DNA from: Diphasiastrum complanatum | Lineage: Eukaryota > Streptophyta > Lycopodiopsida > Lycopodiales > Lycopodiaceae | DNA length: 64,000 bases | Direction: 5' to 3' | Assembly: GCA_029204225.1 (NCBI GenBank) | Contig: CM055100.1 | Location: 59,830,975 to 59,894,974, forward strand | In this document: piece by piece, positions 10,535 to 64,000 of the stretch | Layout of the letters: each line of letters opens with the position of its first letter | Numbering within the stretch: the stretch's first letter is position 1 | The notes under the pieces: model-generated | The model's input: the letters and a program-made list of their open reading frames with translations, nothing else | What the model was told of the DNA's origin: nothing | Databases searched by the model: none | Translations under genes and position numbers: made by a program

Positions 10535-11627
10535 ATGTGTCATCATTTTGTCGTTTTTATTTTTTAACAAAACGGAGAACGATTAAAGAAAATGGAATCA
10601 AAACGGGAAAATGTAAAGTGTGAAGGAAAACGAACAGGAAATGTGAAGAATGATCCAATGGTAGTAGAAGCCAACAAACAATAGGTGGTGAAGGGGCTAC
10701 TGAAAAGTGAGTGAAGTAAGGCGTTGGACAGCCAATAATTGGATGTGCAAAAGCTAGAAAAATGGCTGCTCAATGTGGGCCGTAGGGCGTCGGACAGCCA
10801 CAAAGAAAATTCGCAGATGGGCTGAAGGTGGTGAAGTAGGGCATGATTTCAAAGTGTAATATCTTGAGAATGAGACATCCGTTTGTGGCAAACCGTAAAA
10901 GTGCAATGAACTTCTTGAAAAAAAAAGTATGTAAAGATCAAAAAACAGAATCTTTTAGAACAAAAAACAGAATATTCCAATTTGACCAAGGTTTGACTTT
11001 TTAAAACCTTCACTTTTAAAAGGCCAAAAATGGATACAACATGGATCTTAAGAATCAAGGAACGATAGAAAAGAACAAGATCCAATCACATATGCAAAAA
11101 GAACAATTAAAAGAAATGAAAAGTAAGAAGAAACTTTCCAAGATCTTTGGATGTAGTCCTCCGTTTGACATGAAACCTAGATCAATAGTCTTTTCTCAGC
11201 CTAGCACCCTCATCCATATGATTATTTTGAACTTCTATCGTGAAAAAGGATGAAAAAGATGAGTTTTTCCAAAAACTAAAAACTAAGGTTTTCAAAAAAC
11301 GGCCGGCAAAAAACATTTACATCATCATAGGCGCCAACTTGCTATGACACCGATGCAACTTACAAAACTCAAGTCCGATCACAAACAAAGAAGTTATGAC
11401 AAAAAATGTGAAAAAAAGAATTCTAGAGAGAGAAACAATTAGAGAGAGAAAAATGGCTAGAAAATTGTCTAGAAAGAGAGAGCTGAAGATCCAGCAAAAG
11501 ATGAAGATCCAACTAGAGAGAGATGAAGAGAGAAAAGAGATAGCAGATCTTAGTCCTTTAATGAAGATCCTTAAACCTGCAAAGAAAATGATAAAACAAA
11601 AAAGCATTCCCAATCGCTCAGGAAAGT
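10535..11627 (-). other. GY3A leader, no gene seen
   Basis: About 1.1 kb between primer site and gag. It is nearly collinear with 37740-38696 plus 44001-44371 of GY3B. Purine-rich stretches (AGAGAGAGAA) at about 11410-11530 give spurious Arg/Lys-rich frames. This copy shows the uninterrupted form of the site where the large hAT element sits in GY3B (about 11208-11215). Confidence 0.6.
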
Positions 11628-11639
11628 GCTCTAATACCA
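11628..11639 (-). other. GY3A primer-binding site
   Basis: The minus strand reads TGGTATTAGAGC, one mismatch from the usual initiator-Met site, directly after the LTR end TTCATAACA. Confidence 0.75.
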
Positions 11640-11882
11640 TGTTATGAACAGATTCATAGGTATTAGTATCAACGATGCATAAAAAACAGCAAAAGGCATT
11701 CACATAGCATTCTCCAACTAAGAAACTGTATGAATATCAATGGCCGCCGATAGCTCAGGCAGATCTCCATCTAAGATCTCCAAAATAGTACAACTCCCCT
11801 ACAAGTAGCCCAAGACTCAAATGATCAAAACTAGCAAAGACCAACCTTAGTGACTATTTATAGTGGACAAATTCTACCTCCC

Positions 11883-12305
11883 TGTCAGAATTTGTCATAC
11901 AAATTCTAGATGGAGTTACTAGTCCTACTACCATAAACCAAGCATAGAGATTAAAGAGAATTCAAATTATAGAAGAATTGAGCAAAGCTCTAACACACTG
12001 GAATAATCTTGTGGTGGGGCGCCAGCCTACATATATACTTTCTCTAATGTATGTGAAAAGCAAAAAGCATCAAACCAATAGCAAAAGAACAAAAGCTAAT
12101 TGCTAAAATTGCTATCTATATTGGGTAAAGACCAAAGGTGAATTTCTAAGTAGGAAAATAGATTCTAATCTAGTCGTAGTGCACCCACCTACATGCATAA
12201 GCAATAAAAAATGAATTTACTATAAATAGTAATGGCCCCTATAATAGCATGCAGGCATGTCCAAACTATCATTAAGGGGTATCAAATAAACATTAATTCC
12301 TAACA
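11883..12305 (-). repeat. CP2 3' LTR
   Basis: 423 bp, TGTTAGGAATTAATG at 12305 to TTCTGACA at 11883, after polypurine AAGGGGGAG. The five bases to its left are CTCCC. Confidence 0.75.
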
Positions 12306-14390
12306 CTCCCCCTTAATGTTTACTTTGTTATCTATTACTCCTAGAAGTTCTCTAAACTTCTGAAATTTTTCTTTGCCAAGTCCTTTGGTAAAGATATCTG
12401 CAACTTGCTCTGTCGTAGGACAATAGATAAGCTCCACTTCTCCACTTTGAATTTTCTCTCTGATGAATTGTTGTTGTACTTCAATGTGCTTTGTCCTGCT
12501 GTGAAAAACTGGATTTTTCGCCAATGTAATACAACTCTGATTTTCGCACTGAAGTACCGTAGGTGAATCTTGTACCATATGTAGATCATGTAAAATCCTT
12601 CGTAACCATATTGCTTCACTTGCTGCACTTGTAGTGGCTCGGTATTCTGCCTCTGTAGATGATAATCCAATAGTATGCTACTTCTTTGAACTCCAAGAGA
12701 TAGCACTAAAACCAAGACTAAAAACATAACCTGTAGTAGATCTTCGATCTTCCGCATCTCTAGCTTAATCAGCATCCACATATCCTTGTAACTTCAAATC
12801 ATCCTGTCTCCCACAGAGAATACCAAATCTCAAAGTACTCTGGATATATCTGAGTATCCTCTTAGCAGCTCTCCAATGAATCTGCTTAGGCTTAGCCATA
12901 AACTGACTAACCATACTCACAGCATAAGCAAGATCTGGTCTTGTAGTAGTTAGATAGATTAAGCTTCCAACAAGCTTTCTATATTGTTGAAATATAATGC
13001 CCATTTTGCCCCTTATGGTTTGTATACTTGTAACTTGTAAGTTGTGCATAAGACATTTATGTACATAGTACACCCCACTTGCGCTAATTAGGCAAGTAAT
13101 AACAAGTAGTTTGAGGACCCATGTGGGTTCTAGAGCTAGAATTAGAAAGACACCACCTCTATACATTACATGCTATATGTGGCCCTTAGTTTGGAGGGGT
13201 TTCCACGCCTTGCTACTCCTTTACTAATCATTCAAGTTGTGTGAGCTTTGAAGTTCTCTCTCTCTTGCTTTTGTCTTCTACTCCATAGCTGGTTTTTTCA
13301 AGCTTTCATAGTGTGCTTACTATGTTGTTATGATACTCCATAGCTAGGCCTTGGATTTTGTCATATACAACGTCTCATCTACATCCTGATCCTCTCAGCT
13401 TTAGTAAGCTTACATCCACTATCATATGGCGTAGAAATAGGCTTGCACTTTGACATATTGAACTTTTCAAGAAGTTCATGAACATACTTAGATTGAGAAT
13501 TAAATAGCCCATGTGCTACACTCCATACCTCAATCCCAAGAAAATATTGTAGTGAACCAAGATCTTTCATGTCAAACTACGATGAGAGATGAATCATACT
13601 ATGATTTAATCTTGTAATAACAAGGTCATCCACATACATCACTATAATCACAATATGACCATCCCTGATCAGAACATAAAGTGTATGCTCCGAACTACTC
13701 CTCTGAAAGCCAAGCTCCTCAAAGTATGTGTCAATCCTTGTGTACCACACCCTGGGTGCCTTTCTAAGTCCATATAGTGCTTTGTCCAATTTGGAAACCT
13801 TGTCTTCATGTCCTGCTACTAGGTATCCCTCTGGCTGCTCCATGTAGACTTCTTCCTGAAAACTGTCCTCATATCAGTAGACTTAGCAACTGGTGCAAAA
13901 GTTTCTTCATAGTCAATCCCTTCCTGTTGAGCATAACCTTTTGCCACCAATCTTGCTTTTTGTTTATTTATAGAACCATCTGATTTGTACTTAGTTATAT
14001 AGACCCACTTGCATCCAATGGCCTTTTTGCATGTAGGTAACCGAACAAGTCTCCAAGTCTTGTTCTTCATGATTGAGTCGTACTCCTCATCCATAGCTTT
14101 CTTCCAAATATCCTCTTTTTCAGCCTTTGTGAAAGTAGATGGATCCTTGGTTTCCAATACTGTGGCCATATATGCAAAATGTACATCCCCATCTTTGTGA
14201 TGATCTTCCTGTCGATCTTGATCTTCATAATGATCCTCTTGTCGATCCTGATCTTCATGTTGCTTTGCAAGCCTAGCCGATCTCCTAGTTCCATTCGTAT
14301 TGGACTCTCCATGTTCCATAATGACACTATCCTTGATAGTTTCATAGTACCATGTAGGCCATCTTCTAGCTTCTGATGGGAAAGTGAAAT
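12306..14390 (-). pseudogene. CP2 reverse transcriptase-RNase H
   Basis: A linker with RRSARLAKQHEDQ and a short Asp/Gln/Glu/His repeat leads into RT: WKKAMDEEYDSIMKN, GCKWVY.TKYKSDGSI and ARLVAKGYAQQEGIDYEETF. About 30 codons, including the first catalytic Asp region, are lost near 13850. RT resumes with MEQPEGY, KLDKALYGLRKAPRVWY and YVDDLVIT, then MKDLGSLQYFLGIEV. The frame is interrupted at KAE by a solo LTR, then LYR.LVGSLIYLTTTRPDLAYAVS. RNase H follows with EAEYRA and HSRTKHIEVQ, ending in ADIFTKGL. Several frame changes and stops are present. Confidence 0.85.
12985..13363. mobile_element. Solo LTR inside CP2
   Basis: A 379-bp insert begins TGTTGAAATATAATGCCC and ends TTTTGTCA. It is flanked by TATAT (12980-12984) and TATAC (13364-13368), a 4-of-5 target duplication. 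Removing it rejoins codons DETLYR of the copia frame. It has no coding capacity. TG...CA ends and size fit an LTR left after recombination. Confidence 0.7.
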
Positions 14391-14525
14391 TCAAAAATTA
14401 GGGCCAAAAATCAAAAACCATGTAAAATTGTATTTCTGGGCCAGTGTCACGTGTAAATATAAATTGCGTGTCCACTAATATTGTCGAAAGTAGAGAAGTA
14501 TGGACTATAATGCGTGTCCATAACA

Positions 14526-15139
14526 CTGATCATAGTAGCATTCACACACCAATGAAGACCAGATTGAGAGATTACTAAGAATTAGATTAATGAAAAGAGA
14601 GCGTGCCTCACTGCAGAATCCTTGGAGGTCCTCACTGCGCTGGTCCTCATATAATGTTTTTGTAGACCTATGTCAAGTAAAAGCTATGCTCAACTGTAAC
14701 AATCTGTGATGCAACTGTATGGGCCTTCACATCCCAGCATGCTATGCATGGAAGCTAGCCACCCACTCCCATAGTGCATTCTTGTGTCTCTTCTGCTAAT
14801 CTGCGTACTTTTATGGTACAGAATGATATATGTCCATGTCCATGGTTTCCTTTTTGCTCTTCATCTGCTCGATGAGGTGTTCTGACTATTATCAATCAAT
14901 CTTATCAAACCATGTATAATATTTCGATCTGTTTTCTTGATTGTTTATGTCCCTTTCCTGGGTCGCAATAGGATTGAAGCTAGTATTGGTTGGGGTGAGT
15001 GTTGGAGAGTAACTAAGGTCATTATGAACTCCATGTCAACTTTCTGTTTCTTGTGAATGAGTTCAATTCCTAGCAATTTCTCTAGGATGCTGCCATACTC
15101 CTAATCAAGATCTTCATGCTATGCCCTTTACTTCTTCAG
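14526..15139 (+). other. Intron sequence, nothing recognised
   Basis: This separates GY3A from the first visible host exon. No exon, repeat or element was recognised. It ends in a pyrimidine-rich tract and the acceptor TTCTTCAG at 15139. Confidence 0.6.
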
Positions 15140-59432
<44,293 letters not shown>

Positions 59433-61050
59433 GTGAGACAAATTATCTCTGAGCATCATTTTTAGTTGTCTATTTTACATAATTTAGTCTATTATTGCTA
59501 TTATTTGGCCAAACCTTTGTCTTTTGTGTCATAAATATCATAGTATGTTTGTTTTATATGTTTACTATCATAGATATGCTTGCATATCCATTCAAAAGAT
59601 ATTCTAAATAACTGCTCTTAATGTTTCATGGAAGGTCCCCTATACATGTGGGAATTTCACTTTGCACTCATGAAAGAACGGGGGGATGGAGTCATAGGCA
59701 AAAAAACACATAGAACATTGAATAGACATGAGAAGGTAAATATAATGACAAAGCTTTGGAGAACAATCATAATCCGTGGAATAACAATGCTCTCTAGTAT
59801 CCACAAGAATCTATTGATAATAAGTTAAATAAGTTGATCTCAATGAGCTAATGAATGCTAATATGAAGCTAAGCTAAGAGCTATTGTGTGACGGACAGCC
59901 TCTAACAAGCCTATCTATATTATATACGCCCTAAAGCTTGTGAGTTATGGATGGAGACCCAATAATGACCAAATGAAAAGTAAATACTAAATAGTAAAGC
60001 GGAATTTGAAGGGCCCAAAGTATACGATCCTACTTTATAACTCTACGTCCTGAACAAGACATTGTCGTTAGTGTTGGTATAAGAAAATGTTGATGTTAGA
60101 AAGTAGAGACCGTTGCAAAATTGCACATACTGAACACAATGCTACCAAAACGTATATGCTAAAGAAGAAGCCAAAAAAACATGGTATTGATTTCTCATAT
60201 GCCTAAAAGCTACCTAAATCTTTATGTCAAAGTAGTAATTGGGAAAAATGGAACCATTAATGGACCAGACCTTCAAAGAAAAGCATGGACGTGAATTAGA
60301 TAACCAAAGGATCCAAGAACTTTGCCACCAATCATTGATATCAAGATTCTACACAATTGTGCCATAAGAATTCTTTGGCATACAATGATATACTATGGTA
60401 TCGAATGGACCAAGAATGTCACATGAATGTATCATGATGACTTTATTGAAGAACAATTCACGACTGCCTAAGATATAAAGTGCTATGCTTTAACCCAAGA
60501 GTAGTGGCCGATTATAGGAGTATACATCAATCATACCCCAAGACAATTGTAGGTGAGATAATTGTGTCCCGCCAGTAGACATTTATGCCTTGCCTCTCTC
60601 TATGATGTTTGTGGTTGTTTCAAGATATGCATGTCTCTCATAGCATATGTAAAAGTAGGAATCAATTAAGAAGGCTAAAAACAGGAGTGGTGCATACATG
60701 AGCTTATGAGGCCTTTGATATTTCTATCTAAACTCCTTATTGAAAAGTGAATGGCCATCGCTATACTAAGCCTATGATGCAACATGCCTCAACTTCAATA
60801 TGGTCCCCAACTCCTCTATGTACCTATGTAAGAAAAATATGAGGATAATGGATGTAGAATATCAAGTATAAAACACCAAAAAGATATGGAATTTTTATTA
60901 CTTCTAATCTTTAGACTCAAAATGATGAATCATGAGCTGCAAAGTCTATAAGAAGTGTATCATTATAGGAAAAACAATGACGTAAAAAATTCTATTGAAA
61001 GAAACACAAATTAAATTCCCAAAGATAAGTTAGAACTGAAAAAAATGAAA
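59433..61050 (+). other. Intron after last visible exon, nothing recognised
   Basis: AT-rich, no further MUN-domain exon and no clear element. Confidence 0.55.
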
Positions 61051-61054
61051 GTGA

Positions 61055-61645
61055 GCGGTACTATAATGGTGCTACCGCGGTTATGGTGCCGTCCAAAAAT
61101 CTGCGGTACCAGGGCGGTACCATTTTTTAATGTTTTTTTTAAATTTTAAAAAAACAAAATTTAAAAAAAAATCTAGTGGCCAATATGGGTATCAGCTTGA
61201 AGCTCTTGACGAGAGTAGTGCATTTATGCAGGTTGCCGGTGCTTTTAGCTACAAAATGTGTTAGACAACTAAATAATGCACCTCTCAGTTTAGTAGTCAC
61301 TAGTTAACCATGAGCTCAGATCTTTTAGGCCCCCGTTATGAGGAGAAGCCATTACTGAGCACGGTTGTTAGTATAGCGTCTACTGTGAGACCATGATGGT
61401 TATGAGATGGCTAGATTACAGATTCTATATAGCAGCAAGTCCTGGGGGGTTCGGCAACTTGCATAAATGCACTACTCTCGTCAAGAGCTTCAAGCTGATA
61501 CCCATATTGCCCACTAAATCATTCTTATTATTTTATTTTTTTAAATTTAAAAAAAATATTACCGTGGGTCATCATGGATCCGCGGTACCAGTATGGATCC
61601 GCGGTACCGGGATCCGCGGATCCGCGGTACCGCTGGATCTATGGT
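61055..61645. mobile_element. Foldback element with 65-bp arms
   Basis: Arms 61174-61238 and 61452-61516 are inverted copies with two mismatches. They are bordered by A/T-rich and GGTACCGCGG-rich zones that also pair loosely. The arm sequence CAATATGGGTATCAGC is shared with 868-883 of the hAT-type element at 767-1447, which suggests the same superfamily. No target duplication was found, so the ends are approximate. Non-coding. Confidence 0.6.
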
Positions 61646-62649
61646 TCATAGTATCACAAGTGCACATGACAATGTTGAATGGACACATTTCAAACATCAC
61701 AAACTAGATTGCATGCTCCAACTTCCACTTAACATTGTAATTTATGCTTGATTCTTGATGTGCCATCAAACATCCATCACACAATACGCTAGGTAAACAT
61801 TTGAATACAAATCAGAACATCGAAACGTTGATGTCACAATCAAAGAATTGTTCAAAATCAAAGAACCGATTTTTCTTTTTTGGGTTTTTCTAAATACAAA
61901 TCAAAACATTAGCCAAGACAGAATTGTTAATGTCAATCAACAAATCGTCCAAAATCAAAGAACCGTTTTTTTTTTTGGGCTCCAATTCTTTCTGATTCGA
62001 ATCGGACCTGATCGATTCATTACGAATCGTGGTTCCTTCGCCAACGAACCGCGGTCCGTGGAAACACTGGGAGGAACAATGAGTACACAAAAGTACTGAA
62101 GGATCAATTGCTAAAAATGTGAAAATCATGTCTTTGTAACTTAACTCTTAGTGATCCAAATTAAGAGTTGTGCAATAGAATTTTCTTATACATACAAAGG
62201 TGTGAAAGCTACAGTCCTGTAGAAACTAGCATGAATATATTGTCTAATATGCTACATGTTAGATTGTAATGCTTATTTTGTGAGTATGTATGTGCATCAA
62301 TTGCCATGCTTCATGTTTATGTGATGCATTGAGGGTTATGTAGAGACCCAAAGTCATTGATAAGTCGTATTTGATGTGATAGACCGAATACTAGTCTTGA
62401 GGTGCTAGTTATGTTGTTTAAAGTTTAAGGCAGCAATCAAACTCAAACTAAATCGATTCTAGTTGGTAGGACAGTGGAGACCCATGCCATGTATCATTAA
62501 CTAGATGGACTAGAAGGTCCCAAGCGAGGATCTAAGTAGCCCTTGCCTTATTTAGTGTGTAGCAAAGGATTAAGTGTGTTGTGAGAGAGTCTAGCTTGCT
62601 AGCTTGCCAAGCCACTATAAGTCTAGCATATGGGGAGGGATGGTTATCC
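61646..62649 (+). other. Unassigned intron sequence
   Basis: Contains a short direct repeat built on TCAAAGAACCG (about 61856 and 61955), each followed by T-rich sequence. No gene recognised. Confidence 0.45.
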
Positions 62650-63350
62650 CCCTTGGCCATTAAAAAGGTATGATGCACTTTTGTTTTACTCGATGAATAG
62701 AGTTGTGAATCGGCCAATCAATAACTATCTTGATTTTATCCTCATCAATCTTGATCCCATAAGCTGTGATCTTATGACCGAGATAACCAGCTTGAGCTTA
62801 AAGAATTTGCACTTAGATTCCTTAGTGTAGAGTAACTCCTGTCGGAGCTTCATCAAGACAGTTTTTATATGATTTATGTATTCCTTGAAGGTCTTATTGT
62901 AGATGAGAATATCATCTAGAAACACTACCACAACTTCCCCAAATATGGACAAAACAAATCGTTCATCATTTGTTGGATTATTCGTTAACCCAAAAAGCAA
63001 CACTAAGAACTCATAATGGCCAAATCTGGTATGAAGCCCAGTCATTTGGACATCTTCCGACTTAATTCTTATTTGATGTACCCTGTTCTGAGATTAATCT
63101 TAGTGACGTATTTATCCCCACCCAAGCGACGTACAAGGTTATCCATCCTAGGTAATGGATATTTATTTTTAATAGTCACTTTATTGGACCCCTTTTACGC
63201 ACATCCGGCTATCTCCTCTTTTTGAGAAAAACTATAAGGCTGCCTAGAGATAGGTTGACTTCTTGGAATTATCTCTATCATGTGGTCTACTGACCTAGAC
63301 TACGGTAAACCATGAGGTAATTTTGATGGAAATACATCTTTAATTCACTT
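62650..63350 (-). pseudogene. Gypsy RT relic
   Basis: The minus strand in several frames reads [78 protein letters not shown] and YLGHKITAYGIKIDE. This is the RT fingers to thumb of a Ty3/gypsy element close to GY4 in type. At least three stops and several frameshifts. No LTRs. Confidence 0.85.
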
Positions 63351-63600
63351 AATCTGATTTTTCATTGGTTGTTTGATCTAAATCTATTGAGTTAAGAATT
63401 ACAGAGAATCCACAACCATTTAAATACGCATCAGAAACATCCAAAATAGGAATTGCAAACATATACGAATGTTTATGGGTGATGATCTCACTTACATACA
63501 GGTAGCCGAACGTCGTCAAGCCTTCCAAGATGCCAAAACCTCATGTCGACGTGTGAGAGATGAGATCCATGAGTGGCAGGGGTTTAGGTGGGGTCACATG
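63351..63600. other. Unassigned
   Basis: Probably the upstream protease-RT linker of the RT relic, but nothing is recognisable. Confidence 0.35.
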
Positions 63601-63885
63601 CTTATATTGGGAGACATTACATCCATTCATGGAGATCATCAAACATGATGAACATGCACGTTATATCTGGGTTCGCCTCTCAGGACATGACATTGGCCTA
63701 GACAGACATCTCTTTTGCAGCTGGCTACTTCCCCTTAGACTCCTTCCTTCATGGAGGGCATTGGTTTTCCGTATGCTGATCTTTCTATGGATATTATAGT
63801 ATTTGTTGATCGAGGGCATGTTCTTCTCACTAGCAACCTTAACGCCAGAACCTCTGCACGACAAGTCGACTTTCATGATGTTGCT
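63601..63885 (+). pseudogene. LINE endonuclease fragment
   Basis: HARYIWVRLSGHDIGLDRHL, then after a frame change FPYADLSMDIIVF and GHVLLTSNLNARTSARQVDF. The order and the LNART motif (GDFNART in intact enzymes) fit the exonuclease-endonuclease-phosphatase domain of a plant LINE. The catalytic Asp of GDFNA is missing. Confidence 0.6.
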
Positions 63886-64000
63886 GACTATCACTGTCAA
63901 GGGCACGAACACGTAGCTGATCAGTGGTGTCGAAGAACTCTGTCTGTCTCGAAGATGTCCGGGCATTAAAATCCCTTGTGAGGAGAATATGCCCCCGCTC
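63886..64000 (-). pseudogene. Second LINE endonuclease fragment, inverted
   Basis: Read from the right edge on the minus strand: GHILLTRDFNARTSSRQTEF. It keeps the DFNAR motif and faces the plus-strand copy. The two form an imperfect inverted repeat centred near 63895. It continues beyond the window. Confidence 0.55.

Larger units (their letters stand above)
11883..14390 (-). mobile_element. Ty1/copia retrotransposon CP2, 5'-deleted
   Basis: A minus-strand copia element keeping the end of integrase/linker, RT, RNase H, polypurine tract and 3' LTR. Its 5' LTR, gag, protease and most of integrase are absent, although target LTR sequence resumes directly at about 14385. The 5' half was therefore deleted along with about a dozen bases of target. 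A 379-bp solo LTR lies inside its RNase H. Confidence 0.85.
10339..14525 (-). mobile_element. GY3A retrotransposon, 5' end
   Basis: A minus-strand element matching GY3B base by base over long stretches. It has an LTR (11640-14525 with CP2 nested), a primer site at 11628-11639, a ~1.1-kb leader (10535-11627) and the beginning of gag (10345-10534). Its downstream part is separated by GY1. Sequence right of 14525 looks like host intron. No pol could be assigned to it in this window. Confidence 0.7.
11640..14525 (-). repeat. GY3A 5' LTR, split by CP2
   Basis: The ends are TGTTATG and CATAACA, as in the uninterrupted 405-bp LTR of GY3B. LTR sequence occupies 11640-11882 and about 14385-14525. The intervening 2.5 kb is CP2. 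A TATA-like CTATAAATAG is near 11855. Confidence 0.8.

Noticed and set aside
11041-11647. Lys/Arg-rich plus-strand frames
   Set aside because: They arise from the purine-rich GY3A leader, which runs on the opposite strand and is not coding.
59628-59828. Candidate next exon of the UNC-13-like gene
   Set aside because: Its 66 codons do not match the expected sequence after LNTLY and it lacks a plausible acceptor in phase.

Overview
The window is plant nuclear DNA, and nearly all of it lies inside one plus-strand protein-coding gene. Thirteen exons between 15140 and 59432 join in phase into 600 codons of a plant UNC-13-like protein (MUN domain, DUF810, PATROL1 family). Every junction is GT-AG and no exon has an internal stop. 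No start or stop codon is visible, so the gene runs off both edges. Its introns are very large: at least 15.1 kb before the first visible exon, then 16.1 kb and 18.5 kb, plus several shorter ones. Long repeat-filled introns in an intact gene suggest a seed plant with a large genome, such as a gymnosperm or an early-diverging or woody angiosperm. The species cannot be told from the sequence.

Left intron (1-15139): a Ty3/gypsy integrase scrap, a minus-strand Ty1/copia element (CP1, about 250-4277) with a 681-bp hAT-type insertion, a retrotransposon spacer (4285-6425), a deleted chromovirus (GY1, 6426-10338), and the 5' end of a retrotransposon (GY3A) whose LTR is split by a second copia element (CP2). 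CP2 itself carries a solo LTR. Exons at 15140-16710 follow, with a small hAT-type element in one intron.

Second large intron (16711-32853): a GC-rich hAT-like element, a GY3-family LTR and spacer (GY3C), copia CP3 in which protease is joined directly to RNase H, a captured polyubiquitin 5' fragment, a complete-ended chromovirus (GY2, 21627-27883) with 451-bp LTRs and a 5-bp target duplication, two more hAT-type elements, a foldback hairpin, a probable Penelope-like fragment and the 3' end of copia CP4. Exons at 32854-35016 follow, with another hAT-type element.

Third large intron (35017-53561): a gypsy integrase scrap; GY3B (35945-44788), interrupted by a 5.3-kb hAT transposon with a recognisable DUF659/hATC transposase that itself holds a 5'-truncated LINE; and a Tat/Athila-like gypsy element (GY5) interrupted by chromovirus GY4. 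Exons at 53562-59432 end the visible gene. Beyond them are a 600-bp foldback element, a gypsy RT relic and an inverted pair of LINE endonuclease fragments at the right edge.

No retrotransposon here is coding-complete, and the missing modules differ from copy to copy. hAT-type insertions are recognised mainly by exact or near-exact 8-bp target duplications. Coordinates of exons, LTRs and target duplications were read base by base. Boundaries of decayed relics are approximate, and family assignments rest on motif recognition, not on searches.
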